Positions 23,742 to 34,232 of a stretch of 64,000 nucleotides of DNA are shown piece by piece (the first letter of the stretch is position 1; every line of letters begins with the position of its first letter). This stretch comes from Cladosporium sp. IMV 00045. Lineage: Eukaryota > Ascomycota > Dothideomycetes > Cladosporiales > Cladosporiaceae. The stretch lies in NCBI GenBank assembly GCA_001931905.2, contig MSJI02000694.1:52187-116186 (forward strand), written 5' to 3'. Below the pieces are notes generated by a model that saw only the letters and a program-made list of their open reading frames with translations, did not search any database and was not told the origin of the DNA. Both the position numbers and the translations under genes were made by a program.

Positions 23742-25751
23742 GTTGTCGTTTTGTCTTTCTTTTTCTCTTTCCCTTTGAGGGCGGCTGTGATAGTGAGGTC
23801 CCTCGACGAGTCGCCTTCTGGAAAGTGGATCTTCCACGCAGGTGGCAAGTCAAGATGGAATTCCTCGGGAATGTTAAGCAATATCAAGATCAACCGCCGT
23901 GTGATTTTCTGGCAAATGTAGTTGTATGGAAGGTAGATGCAACGAAATGTAAAGACTACGCCCTTCGAGTCACCAATCAGTCAATTCTACAACAATTTTG
24001 ACGATGAGTCGGCGCCGATAACCGAATCTGGGGAAGAGAAGCGCACGATAAACCTTGATTGTTCCAGAACGGCTGTCCCGAGACTTGAGCCGGATCACGT
24101 GAGGAGTGCGGCTGGTCGAGAAAAAGCTGGCATGTTGCGTGCTGCCATCATGCTATCTCTGCCCTTTGAGCTCAACTCTCTCGATCAAAGAAGCCAGCAG
24201 ACATGAGAGGGACATGATTGACATGCTGGTGCAACGAGAGATGGAAGAGCGGTTTCCCCTAAACGGAAGCAAATTGTGGACTCTCAGCTTCAGCGCTGCA
24301 GGAAAGACCTTCGCCCGAGCCGTTCTCAGCACAGCACAGCACAGCACATGCTGGTGGCTGTCACATGCGATCTCTGACATACATCCTGGTCCTAAGATTT
24401 GTAAAAAGATTGCTGATGCAAGTATGGTCAAGGAACAATCAACGACAGGGGGGAATTCGACTAGAATGCCGTCTCGAGCTGGTCCTTCACGAGTCGTGCA
24501 AGGGTGACTGGAACATTATTGTAAGATCGTGGAAGTGATTTTCGATTTCTGTTGTATTTCTTTGGTTGCCATGAGGTCAAGACGCTCGTGACAAGGACGG
24601 CCAAGTTGACTGCGATTGAGTTATGACGTGAAGTGCCAACCTGGCCGTTTTCACTACGGCAGAGCAGAGCTGGACTATCATCAATAATAATATTGCGGCA
24701 GTCGATTGCAGGACAACTTACGGTGGTTGGTGGGGAATTGAAGAGCGGTATCGATGAGACATGGACTGTTGGAGATCCGACACGGAGACGGGACGGACGC
24801 ACCAGTGCGCCTTTGACGCCATGCCGTTGGCAAGGATTCCTGCGGAGAGAGGCATGACAGACCAATACGAGGGCGAGATTGACACCGCAGAGTCCGTGGG
24901 TTCGATGGTCTGCTCCTGGTTTAGCCTTTTGCCTTTTGCGCCAGGAGCGATTGGGGTTCCGAGAATAGGCGAACACACTCCCCAAAAAGAAGCATTGCCC
25001 AAATCCTCCGCCAGCCTTGACCACTGTGCTCGCCGATCATCCACTCGCATATGCTTGTCGGACTGCCATGATGCTGATTGCCTTTGACCAAGGGTCGTTT
25101 GGATCTCAGCTGCGGGCTATTGTTAATTAGCTTTACGATGGTACGGAAGTCACGGCGGTCCCTCTAGCACTGTCGAGCATGGTATAGCGCGATCAGTGAT
25201 CAGTAGTCATGATGCGAGTATGCTCGATCGCCCGTGTTGACCATCCATAGCATCTGTATTCCCCTCGCCCTAGGCTGACGCTAGGCAAAGGACAGACCAG
25301 ATCGAATGGATGTAACGGATGAAGTACGATGGCCGGTGGAACTCTGCTGCAAATACATAACAAGGCTGTTAGCTCAATCTTGTCAATCGGGAAATGCTCT
25401 GTCGAGGGATAAGAATAGCCGTGGGACCTATAAGCAAACTTCACCGCCGCATCCTTCTCTATCTCTTTCCCACCCAGACTCTCTGCTCTGCCTTGTCAAT
25501 CTCACGTTATCTGACCTCATCCTACTGCGCGCAGGTCCGCGACCAGTCATCAAGTCAATCCTACACCAACACCTGCTTGACTGACTATAATAATATACAA
25601 TAATAAGCCACACCTGCGCCTTAACTAATCAACTCATCAACCCTCGGTGGATCTCCTACGCGAACTTATTTGACTTCGCTTCGCTTCCTCGCTTCATCCC
25701 CGGCTTTCGCATGTTTCCTCACTCCACACACCCTCCGCTTCGGTAGCAATC
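23742..25751. other. intergenic, about 2 kb
   Basis: No supported gene. A short CAGCA repeat (four copies) lies at about 24327-24347. The last 300 bp before the phosphopantetheinyl transferase are C/T-rich (especially 25440-25500) and fit a promoter/5' UTR. Confidence 0.4.
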
Positions 25752-26921
25752 ATGTTTCTCGACACCACAAGAGCCAACATGGTTCATGGCCTGCCTACAC
25801 CTCCCGACAGCGCCGGAGCCAGCGCTTCTGGCGCTCCCACAATCACCACCTGGCTCATCGACACCCGCACCATCTGGCATGGCGACAACATCTTCTCCGC
25901 CGAGGGCGCCGCCAAGGCCCTCGCTCTCGTCTCGACGGCTGAACAAACCGTCATCACCTCCAAAATGTTCATTGCCGACGCCCGCATGAGTCTCGCTTCG
26001 GCTCTGCTCAAGCGCCTGTTCATCAGCAAGACTCTCAACATTCCCTGGAAAGAGGTGAACATCGGAAGGAAGGGAGATCCCAAGCACGGCAAGCCATGCG
26101 CCGTCGACTCTCAAGGCGTGCCTCTGGACGGGATCGACTTCAACATCTCGCACCAGAACGGCCTGGTCGCCCTGATCGGCTTTGATGGCAGGAACCACGG
26201 CGCGCCTCACACCTTCAATAACCCTCTCGGCTACCCTTCACCCGGCGACGCTGTGAGCGACTCCGTCACCGTCGGCGTGGATATCGTCTGCGTCAACGAG
26301 CGCGACGACTACCGCACGATCGAGGAAGAAGGCCTGGACGGATGGGTGGACATCTACGACATCATCTTCAGCGACGAGGAGCGCTGGAGCATGAAATACG
26401 ACGTCGACTACGTCACCAACCTGGACGGCACGCACCTCACCGCCGAAGACCTGGGCCGCCACGACCGCTGCATCGCGCGCAACAAAAGCCTGATCTTCCG
26501 CACCCCCAGCGGCAATCAAGTCTCTCTCAACTCCGAACAGCTCATCGACGCCAAGCTCCGTCGCTTCTACACCTTCTTCTGCTACAAGGAGGCTTTCATC
26601 AAGCTCTCCGGCGAGGCCTTGCTGGCGCCTTGGATCAAGTGTCTGGAGTTCTTCAACGTTCGCTCTCCCAAGCCTGGCGTTCAAGCTCGCTGCTCTACCC
26701 ATGGCACCTGGGGCGAGGAGGTCGAGGATGTTGAAGTTCACTTGCACAAGAAAGAGGTGAGCGACGTCAAGATGAAGATTCAGGCCTTCGAGGAGGACTT
26801 CATGATCTCGACTGCCATGCAGGGTGATGTTGAGGGCTTGAAGGTCCCTGGCTTCACCACGCTTGATTTGCAGGCAGATGTCATGAGCTACGCTGAAGGT
26901 GCTCTTTTCAAGAAGCCTTGA
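25752..26921 (+). CDS. 4'-phosphopantetheinyl transferase, NpgA type
   Basis: Single exon, 389 aa from the first ATG; a second ATG 27 bp downstream (25779, CAACATGG) has a better context and may be the true start (380 aa). Transfers the phosphopantetheine arm of CoA to acyl/peptidyl carrier domains of PKS, NRPS and alpha-aminoadipate reductase, so it is needed for secondary metabolites and lysine. Sfp-type motifs: FNISHQNGLVAL, the Mg-binding VGVDIVCVNERDD, and FFCYKEAFIKLSGEALLAPW containing the KEA triad. Extra inserts between these blocks are as in fungal NpgA/CfwA. There is no PKS or NRPS in this window, consistent with a general housekeeping transferase. Confidence 0.9.
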   Translation: MFLDTTRANMVHGLPTPPDSAGASASGAPTITTWLIDTRTIWHGDNIFSAEGAAKALALVSTAEQTVITSKMFIADARMSLASALLKRLFISKTLNIPWKEVNIGRKGDPKHGKPCAVDSQGVPLDGIDFNISHQNGLVALIGFDGRNHGAPHTFNNPLGYPSPGDAVSDSVTVGVDIVCVNERDDYRTIEEEGLDGWVDIYDIIFSDEERWSMKYDVDYVTNLDGTHLTAEDLGRHDRCIARNKSLIFRTPSGNQVSLNSEQLIDAKLRRFYTFFCYKEAFIKLSGEALLAPWIKCLEFFNVRSPKPGVQARCSTHGTWGEEVEDVEVHLHKKEVSDVKMKIQAFEEDFMISTAMQGDVEGLKVPGFTTLDLQADVMSYAEGALFKKP

Positions 26922-27421
26922 AATCGTCGTTCACCATGAGTTGTGTGCAATACTTGCGCATAATCTTTCTAACCATACGAGGACTGGGCGAGGTGGACAA
27001 GCGTCTCGCCACTCCTTTGTCTAATTTTTAATACTTTGCCGAGAGCTGCCGCAGCTCTGCCTGGAATACACACAAGACACGCACAAGAGACAGCAGAAGA
27101 ATGTCTCAACACCATCACAGTCGTGGTGGCATCGTCTGCGGCACCTTTCAAATACGACACAAGGTGGACAGGGGCAAAAGTCGTACTGTGAGAAGAGCAC
27201 AGAATTCACCAAACACCTTCACCCAACTTCACCAACCCTGCAACAAAACTCCCAAGGCCGCCACACGTGGAACCGGACAACACCCTTCTACCTCGTACAG
27301 TCAAATAACCTCAAGCAAGTCTTGCGAACTCCTCGACACCAACCCGACCGCGCACAGCACTCCGCAAGCACAGCAGGAACAAACCTCTACTACCACAGAC
27401 GACAACAGCACCAACCCAGCC
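26922..27421. other. intergenic
   Basis: 500 bp without a supported gene; the same frame as the small gene to the right is open from 27101 but begins in low-complexity sequence. Confidence 0.35.
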
Positions 27422-27754
27422 ATGGCCTCCCGCAGCCCTTCGCCACCCACACCACCACCCTCCAACCTAACAACCCTAACCGCCAACCTCAACGAATCAA
27501 CCACCCTCCTCACCTCCCTCTCGACCCGCAACGCCATCCTCACCGCGGATCTGGCGCGTTCCCGTGCCCAACTCGCACAACACGAGCGGGAGAGTTCGCT
27601 GCTGCTGGCGGAGCAGAATCGCCGCAGAAAGGGGTGGAAAATCGCAGTGTTGTGCATGCTGGCAGTCTGGCTGGTGTATTTGGCGTGGTGTTGGTGGGCG
27701 AGCGAAGAGTTTGCGTACGTGAGACGGAGGAGGGGGGAGGTTTTCGGACTGTGA
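27422..27754 (+). CDS. small coiled-coil single-TM protein, unknown
   Basis: 110 aa from ATG 27422 (GCCATGG, good context). Proline/serine-rich start (SRSPSPPTPPPS), then a Leu-heptad coiled coil of about 45 residues (LTTLTANLNESTTLL and onward), a basic RRRKGWK, one strongly hydrophobic helix (AVLCMLAVWLVYLAWCWW) and a basic C-terminal tail. It looks like a tail-anchored-like membrane protein. I do not recognise a family. The same frame is open to 27101, so a longer form is possible but the extra part is low complexity. Confidence 0.45.
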   Translation: MASRSPSPPTPPPSNLTTLTANLNESTTLLTSLSTRNAILTADLARSRAQLAQHERESSLLLAEQNRRRKGWKIAVLCMLAVWLVYLAWCWWASEEFAYVRRRRGEVFGL

Positions 27755-28484
27755 GTGTTTTCTTTTTTCAGTTTCGGACTTGAATGAGTGAGGAGAGTGG
27801 AAGGTTTGTTGCCGGGACGAGGTGGAACGGCGTTGGTGTTCGGTGCACACAAGGAGAACGTCCAAAGTGACATGTATCTCGTGACGCAGCCACGCGGGTG
27901 TTAAGGGATTCAGGAGTTTCTAGGCCAAGGCGCATGTGTAGGCGCTGGATCGAATATAAATGGAACGGAGATGCAACTCTAGTTCAAATGATCTCCAACA
28001 GTTCTCATCATTATCACATCTTCTCAACTCACCACACTTGAATTCAGAGTTGCGTTTCGAGGAAGAAGTACGACTGTAATTCTCAACCACCAACTCTTCG
28101 AGTAAACAATCTGCTCGGCCATCAGCGCCGACAGGTGTGAGAAGCAATGTGCTTTTCGCGTTTTCCACGAGTGCACCTTTCCTTTTGGCATCAAATGCCA
28201 TGATTGCGATAGACGATTCACACACATGGGACTTTCACAACTTGAGGGTCCGTCTACACAAGCGGAAGCTACGGTAGGTGTGGTAGGTAGGACAGAGACA
28301 GATCAGGAGTCGCTCTGACAAATGTACATTTCTGCTTTTCTGATATCGAAACTCCGAAAGGGAGTCCTGGTTGTATAACACACAACACCAAGTCCCTGCC
28401 GTACAAGCACAATTTCCTCTCCATGATTTTGCTTTCCACACCATCCTCCTACACGCAATCACTATTCCAATCCGATTTCCCAAT
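27755..28484. other. convergent intergenic
   Basis: 730 bp between the 3' ends of the small TM gene and the Tudor-SN gene; nothing else is seen. Confidence 0.35.
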
Positions 28485-31151
28485 CTAATCCTCAGTCAAA
28501 TCGCCATACTCCCACATGCCCCTCCTCTCCTCCTTCGCGGCCGCCTCCCTGTTCTTCAAATCCGCCAACAGTGACCCATTCGCGCGCTCGAAAGGCTTCA
28601 GCTTCTTCGGCACCATGCCGAGTCCCTCGGAGACAATCTCAGCATTCAAGCTCTCGCTCTGGTTCTTCGCCTCGGGATCCAGCAGCGTGATCCAGAGCAG
28701 GTTGTTGTCGCGGGAATCCGTGAAATCGACATTCGCAACCAGCGCGCGGTCGAGCGCGATTTCGTTCAAAAACGCCACGGAATCGGCCAGGTACTCCGGG
28801 TTGGTGGTGGGGAATTGCACGAAAGACAGCGCGGCGTCGACGGCCTGCGGGCGCAGTTTGGCGACGCCGTAGCGCTCGGCGGGCAGGACGCGCAGGGCGC
28901 TCCAGGGCTGCGTTTCGCTGTTGCCGTAGTCGATGTAGACGACCTCGCTGGTCTTGGCGTCGCGGTCGTTGCGGCGCACGCGCGCGCGGTACCATTGGCC
29001 GTCTTGGGTGAATTTGGCGCTGACCACGTCGCCGGCTTTAGGGCCGGTGGGGAGGGGCTGAGAGTTGCCGGGGGAGAGGTGGAAGGAGGCGAAGTCTTTC
29101 ATCAGGCTGTCGAGGGAGGATTTGCTCGTGCCGAGGAGTTGGAGTTTCAGGCGCGCGTTGGTCGGGTCGATGTGGGTGACGGTCACGTCTTTGTAGTCGC
29201 GCTTGGGGGTGGGGAGGGCGGCGGTAGAGTCGCCGTTGGTGTCGGCAGGGGTTTCTTCGTAGTCGTCGCCGTTCTCCGCCGCGTCTTGCGAGGGGTCCCA
29301 GTTCTGCCACAGACCCTTCCTGGCGTCCTTGGCCTTCTGCTCGGCCGCGAAGAGCTCAGCGGCGTTGCCGGTCTTCTCAGCGCTGTAGGCGTGGACGGAA
29401 GCAAGACCCTCTTCGACAAGCAGCTTGGCGAAGTTCTCGCGGTTGACGTAGAGGGTGCCGATGAAGCCGCCGACCTTGTCGTTATCCTCGACGTCAACTT
29501 CGACATCGCGCTGCATGCAGCGCTTGATGGCGAAGTCGTGGGCTTCCTGGCCGAAAGGCTCAGCGGTGTCTTGAGGACCGCGAGCAGAGCGAGGGGCACG
29601 AATGCCGCCGAGCACGAAGGTGAGCTTGGAGTTTTCGCGGGGGATGAGGACGGTGAATCTGCTGCCGCTCTTCACGAAGTCGACGATCGCGGGGACGCGC
29701 TTTTGTCTTGAGAGGAGAGCCATCTGGCGCTTGGCCTTGTCGAGAGATTCGCTGTGGTCGACGTATGTTTGCGGCTTGGGCGCCTTAGGGTTCCACATGC
29801 CCTTGCCTTCCTTCTGTGCAGCCTCTTCGGCAGCAAGGAGCTCGTCGTAGATAGGGCTGCGGTCGGTGTCGTCCATGCGGTGGCGGATGACGGAGCAGTA
29901 GCCGCTCTCGACCATCATGAGACCAACGTTCTTGTTGTTGTATGAGACAGTCGCCATCTCACGCTCGTCGTAGCCCTCAGTCGCCGGACGCTTGCCGTCA
30001 ATGACAACCTTGACGTGTTTGCCGATGAGTCTCTTGCGAAGGAGTTCCTTGGCCTCAGCGCCGAAAGGTGCCTGCTTGGGGTCGGTTGGCTTGGGTTGGC
30101 GGACACTAGACAAGTTGATACGCTTCTCAGCACCGGCCTTGTTACGGATGTACAGGGTGTCGGCGGAGAAGACTCTTGAAACGACGGCCTCGATCTCACC
30201 GCCAGCCTTCTTCTGCGTGACGTTGTTCGTGAACACACCCTGCTGACGCTCCCTGGCCGAACGCTCGGCCTGGCGCAGCTTGCCCATCTCAGCACCCAAC
30301 CAGGTCGAGTGGTGGTCGACGCAGCGGGCAAGACCCTCCTTGAGCAAGAATTCCGCAATGTTACCAACAGGGTGCCTCACCTCACCAACGAGGAGTTGGT
30401 TGGGCGAGACGCCCAGTATCCGCACAGAAACGCCTCTTTGCAATATCCTGTCCTCGACAAACGTCTGACTCTCGTTACCCCAAGGCTCGGCGGGCTGTGT
30501 CGTGCCGTCTGAAGGGTTCGTTCTCGCAGTCGTGGGAGCCTTGATGCCGGCGACAAGGACGGTCGTTTGGATGTGTCGTGTGGGCGTGACCATGAGCCTG
30601 CAAATCAGCCTGTCTCCGCTGAGGACCCTCTCGACGATCGCATCGATGGGCTGGCCCTTGTGCTGCTCGGAAAAGGCCTTGGTGTCGGGCATTTCTCTCG
30701 CGTTCTGGATGTCCTGCTGCGTCGCCGCCCAGAGGCCCTTCTCGTCGGCTCTGGCGTGTGCCTCCAGCGCTTCTAATCTCTCGAGCAGCTCGGTGGCCTG
30801 CGGGCTCTCGGCCTTCCTGTCCGCGTCGTCTCGCAGCTTGGCCCAGCCCTCGCTGACGATTGCGTCGGGAAGCAGCTGGCCGTTCTGCAGCAGGACGATT
30901 CCATAGTCTCGGGGAGCGCCGCCGGACTTTTGCGGGATGCTGTAGAGGACGCTGAAGCGCACGAACTTGCCGACGCACAGCTTGCGGATGAAGTCGCGGG
31001 ACTGGAAGGAGCCGGGTTCGTCGTTGTTCAGGCGGGGTGCGTTGATGAATGCGAGGCTGAGAGTGCGTTCCTGCTTGTTCTTGTTCTGGAGGATCAGAGT
31101 GTCGCCGGAGAGCACGCTCTTGACCTTGGCCTCCATCTGGGGTGCGGACAT
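28485..31151 (-). CDS. Tudor staphylococcal nuclease (Tudor-SN / SND1)
   Basis: Single exon, 888 aa, the normal length. Four tandem SN-like OB folds (about 5-150, 165-310, 325-475, 500-630) start with repeating motifs such as AKVKSVLSGDTLIL, DAIVERVLSGDRLIC, IEAVVSRVFSADTLYI and PAIVDFVKSGSRFTV, followed by a Tudor domain (about 700-770; YRARVRRNDRDAK, EVVYIDYGNSE) embedded in a fifth partial SN fold. Tudor-SN is a conserved cytoplasmic protein of RNA metabolism, stress granules and silencing-related RNA decay; the Tudor cage binds symmetrically dimethylated arginine in other species. The catalytic Asp/Arg pattern of true nucleases appears only partly kept, as is usual. Confidence 0.95.
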   Translation of the reverse strand: MSAPQMEAKVKSVLSGDTLILQNKNKQERTLSLAFINAPRLNNDEPGSFQSRDFIRKLCVGKFVRFSVLYSIPQKSGGAPRDYGIVLLQNGQLLPDAIVSEGWAKLRDDADRKAESPQATELLERLEALEAHARADEKGLWAATQQDIQNAREMPDTKAFSEQHKGQPIDAIVERVLSGDRLICRLMVTPTRHIQTTVLVAGIKAPTTARTNPSDGTTQPAEPWGNESQTFVEDRILQRGVSVRILGVSPNQLLVGEVRHPVGNIAEFLLKEGLARCVDHHSTWLGAEMGKLRQAERSARERQQGVFTNNVTQKKAGGEIEAVVSRVFSADTLYIRNKAGAEKRINLSSVRQPKPTDPKQAPFGAEAKELLRKRLIGKHVKVVIDGKRPATEGYDEREMATVSYNNKNVGLMMVESGYCSVIRHRMDDTDRSPIYDELLAAEEAAQKEGKGMWNPKAPKPQTYVDHSESLDKAKRQMALLSRQKRVPAIVDFVKSGSRFTVLIPRENSKLTFVLGGIRAPRSARGPQDTAEPFGQEAHDFAIKRCMQRDVEVDVEDNDKVGGFIGTLYVNRENFAKLLVEEGLASVHAYSAEKTGNAAELFAAEQKAKDARKGLWQNWDPSQDAAENGDDYEETPADTNGDSTAALPTPKRDYKDVTVTHIDPTNARLKLQLLGTSKSSLDSLMKDFASFHLSPGNSQPLPTGPKAGDVVSAKFTQDGQWYRARVRRNDRDAKTSEVVYIDYGNSETQPWSALRVLPAERYGVAKLRPQAVDAALSFVQFPTTNPEYLADSVAFLNEIALDRALVANVDFTDSRDNNLLWITLLDPEAKNQSESLNAEIVSEGLGMVPKKLKPFERANGSLLADLKNREAAAKEERRGMWEYGDLTED

Positions 31152-32351
31152 GATGACGGTAGTGGTGGGTTGGAGTTGTTGCTGTGAGGGATGTATCGAT
31201 CGATGTGGGGGAAGCTCGATGGACGGGTTGATGTGGTGTGGATGGGTTTCGGAGAGTGGAGCACCGGCGAGGTGGCAATGGGAAAGGTAAAATGCTCTGC
31301 TAAGTCAGAGGAAACAGTGTTGGCGGGAGTGTAATGCAATGGGATGTATGAAGTGAAGTGAAGTAGCTCTGCAGTAAGGTAGGAGTAGATGTAATTCGGT
31401 CGTGTGCTCCACGAACTTTTGCTGCAAGGGCAATGAACAAACACACCACCTGGCATCCATCGAATCGCGGGGAAGCGAGCGACAAGCCAGCCAGCTACGA
31501 GACCCACTCTGCTAAGGAAAGTCTAGATCTACGACATCAAGGTGGCATTGGCAGTGCGAAGAAGGCGATGGCGGTAAAACGAATGATGAGCAAATTGCAA
31601 GATGTTGGAGTTTTCAATGACTTTATTAACTCGGTGGTGTGGTACTCTGATGCGTACTGCCTGAGCAGAGCAGAGTAAAAAGCAAAACAAGGTATTCTCT
31701 GACCAGCAGATCAAACAAACGCCAGTGATCGACACAAGCCTGTGTGAAGGCTGTGCGTGAGTATGATGAGTATTGGTCCCGGCGAAGAGGCCGCAGTGCC
31801 CATAATGAAGTCGCAAACAAGCAGATTCTCTCATGTTAAAAACAGAAACGATCGTAGCAAGTATAGCCAAGGAAAAGCAAGAAACCAAAATCGTAACGAC
31901 AGTGGGGGTATATGCAACCAGGTAAACAGAAAAGCTGAAGCTGATGGGATATCTTGATGGGTATCGAATCTCGTATGCAAATGTGTCGTGAAGTCGTTGA
32001 TGAGAAGAGTCGTGAGATCGTGAAAGAAGTGTCGGGGAATCGGGTCGTCGGAGGAGACAACCAGCATCGACGATGTTATGAGAAGGGGTATAGTGAGGAG
32101 GATGTCGTGAAATCGTGTCGTCGGAGGAGACTATGCCAGCATCGACGATGTCATAAGGAAGGGGTATCGTGGGGAGGATGTCGTTGTCGTCGGAGGAGAC
32201 TATGCCAGCATCGACGATGTCGTGAGAAGGGTATCGTGAGGATGATGTCGTGAAGTCGTGTCGTCGGAGGAGACTGAGCCAGCATCGACGAGGTAGTGAG
32301 TGGTGTGTGATGTTGTGAGAGAGTCGGAGAGAAGAAAGAGATGAGAGGCGC
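31152..32351. other. intergenic with minisatellite at one end
   Basis: 1.2 kb between two minus-strand genes. It contains the Tudor-SN promoter (31152-31500) and, at 32044-32300, the minisatellite listed separately. A minus-strand frame open from 32374 to 31529 exists but is mostly repeat-derived and is not called. Confidence 0.4.
32044..32300. repeat. minisatellite, four copies of about 72 bp
   Basis: Four imperfect copies begin at 32044, 32117, 32186 and 32260 (spacings 73, 69 and 74 bp). Each opens with GTCGTCGGAGGAGAC, continues through CCAGCATCGACGA and ends in a GAAGGGGTAT-type segment before the next unit. It begins about 50 bp 3' of the stop codon of the minus-strand gene at 32352. 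Partial related words (GTCGTGA) continue to about 31985. Copy number is likely to vary among strains. Confidence 0.85.
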
Positions 32352-34232
32352 TCAGCGAGAGTTGCTCTCAGCATCCTGGTCGTTGAGGATGTTCATGATG
32401 GACATCGGGTTCTGAGAACCGCGTGCGCCCGGGCGAGCGCGAGGAGTGGGAGTGTCCGGCATCTCGGAGTCGATGTCGCTGCTGCCAGACGGAGAGGAGG
32501 CAGTGGACTCAGACTCGGAGGCATTGCCATTGGCGCGAAGCAGGGCCAACGCAGCAGCGGCCTCACGAGCCTTGCGCTCAGCCTTCATGCGGTTGTGAAT
32601 GACCATCCACTGATTGAAGTTGTCGCTGACGTCGTTGACGGTCTCGCCAGGTTGGATCTCGTTGATGAGGAACTCAGCGGGGACGAAGACGGGGCTGCGA
32701 CCGGCGTTGATCTCGCCCTCAGACCAAGCGATGATGGACTCGAGGTCGTCGTAGTCGGCGGTGGCTTCCTTGCCCTCGGTCTTGAAGCGACGGTTGAAAG
32801 TCTCAGCGAGTGCGACGGGGAAGACTTCCTCAGGCTTGGGCTTGTTGGTGTCTTTCGGAGCGGGCAGAGCGGCCTCGGCTGCGGCATCATTGTTATTGTG
32901 CTGGCGCAGGAGGGCGAAGTACTCGTTGAGACGATCGGAGGCGCCCTTGTCGAGCTGGACCTTGAAGAGGGCATCGGGACGCCAGAGCTTGAGGCGGATG
33001 AGCTGGTCGCGAAGGTTCATGATGACCTGCGAGTTGACATCGGTGTCATGCTTGTGCTCGGCGGCGTAGCGGTGACGCTGGTAGTCCTTGCGGCAGTAGT
33101 AGTGCCAGACGTCGTTGGGGATGAGCTTGGTCGGACCCTTGTTGCGACCGAAGAACTGGCTGATCACCTTGCGACCCATCGGGCCTTTGCCGCTGATGGG
33201 GTCTTTGGTGTCGCGTGGGACGTAAGTCATGCCGGTGTTACAGGCGAGATTTGCGCACTGCCACGGTTCAGCCAGTGTGGCAAACTGAGGACGTTCGATC
33301 GAGTAACCAAAGTTACTGGCGGTGCCGTTGAAGGCGTGCTCGATCGCGTACTCGGGAGTCTTCTTGACTTTGCCGTTCTTGGTGATGACTGGGCCGGCTT
33401 TGGCCTTGGACTTATTGGCAGTCGGCGTCTTGGTTGCCGGTGGAGTTGGCTGCTGGGCAGTGGTAGAAGCCTTCTTGCTGACGTTGAGCTTGAGACGCTT
33501 GGGAGCAGGCGGCGTGGTGTCGTCGTAGCTGTCGTCGGCATCGTCGGTCGTGGTGGACTTGCGACCGGTTGAGGCACTGCCCCTCTTGAGCTTCAAGATG
33601 ATCTTGGGAGGAGTGACGGGAGCATCGGCTTGCTGAACGTCGTCACTCTGCCTGGCACGCTTGCGTGAGGCAGGCTTGGCAGAGTTGGTAGAGTTGGTCG
33701 ACTTGGTCGACTTGGTCGAGGCGGGAGTGCTAGCAGTGGCAGTGGATGCTTTGAGAGAAGCCTTGGTGGCCTTCTTGGAGCCCTTCTGAGGAGTCTGGAC
33801 GGACTCAGAGGAGTTGGCGTCGTTGCTGGAGTTAACGTAAAGCTCCTCGAAGCTGAGACCACGAGCCTCGTGGAAGTTGGAAACCATTGCGGAAGCTGGG
33901 CTGGCAGCGACACTGGAGGACTGAGTGTTGTCCTGGGAGGCAGTCGGGGAAGATGAGTTGATGTTGCTGGAAGTCCTCTTGCGGACGGAGGACTTGGTGA
34001 TGTTAGGCTTGACCGGGGTACTCTTGGTGGTGGTGCGAGCTGCCTTCTTGACGGCAGCCTTCGATTTCATCGAAGCGCGGACAGCAGCGGATGGCTTCAT
34101 GGTGACAGCTCTGGATGAAGATGATGCCTGAGTGTTGTAGGAAGTGGTAGGGGAAGCGGGAATGACAACGCCAGCGCTGTCGCGGTTGTAGATCTTGTAA
34201 TAGCCGTTGCAACTGGCAGACTTGACGGACAT
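32352..34232 (-). CDS. basic, largely disordered protein with Cys/FFGRNK core
   Basis: Single exon, 626 aa. Residues 1-300 are Ser/Thr/Lys/Ala-rich and disordered-looking, with STKSTKSTNSTNS repeats. An ordered core follows (about 310-440): EHAFNGTASNFGYSIERP, PWQCANLACNTGM, FFGRNKGPTKLIPNDVWHYY and CRKDYQRHRYAAE. Its Cys residues (C-x4-C, then a later C) could bind a metal. I recall a fungal-specific family with a near identical FFGRNK...IP..VW..YCRKHYQR..YR pattern (some called ORP1-like), function unknown; this is recollection, not a search. The C-terminus (about 560-626) is acidic/serine-rich. Nuclear location is inferred from the basic N-terminus. Confidence 0.75.
   Translation of the reverse strand: MSVKSASCNGYYKIYNRDSAGVVIPASPTTSYNTQASSSSRAVTMKPSAAVRASMKSKAAVKKAARTTTKSTPVKPNITKSSVRKRTSSNINSSSPTASQDNTQSSSVAASPASAMVSNFHEARGLSFEELYVNSSNDANSSESVQTPQKGSKKATKASLKASTATASTPASTKSTKSTNSTNSAKPASRKRARQSDDVQQADAPVTPPKIILKLKRGSASTGRKSTTTDDADDSYDDTTPPAPKRLKLNVSKKASTTAQQPTPPATKTPTANKSKAKAGPVITKNGKVKKTPEYAIEHAFNGTASNFGYSIERPQFATLAEPWQCANLACNTGMTYVPRDTKDPISGKGPMGRKVISQFFGRNKGPTKLIPNDVWHYYCRKDYQRHRYAAEHKHDTDVNSQVIMNLRDQLIRLKLWRPDALFKVQLDKGASDRLNEYFALLRQHNNNDAAAEAALPAPKDTNKPKPEEVFPVALAETFNRRFKTEGKEATADYDDLESIIAWSEGEINAGRSPVFVPAEFLINEIQPGETVNDVSDNFNQWMVIHNRMKAERKAREAAAALALLRANGNASESESTASSPSGSSDIDSEMPDTPTPRARPGARGSQNPMSIMNILNDQDAESNSR

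Noticed and set aside
24461..25024. 187-codon minus-strand frame
   Set aside because: Chance frame in a 2-kb intergenic region; no conserved-looking block and poor codon use.
28815..29711. 298-codon plus-strand frame
   Set aside because: Antisense shadow of the Tudor-SN gene.
31529..32374. 281-codon minus-strand open frame
   Set aside because: Much of it is the translated minisatellite, it overlaps the stop region of the real gene in another frame, and it shows no family motif.
32595..33572. 325-codon plus-strand frame
   Set aside because: Antisense shadow of the basic disordered protein gene.
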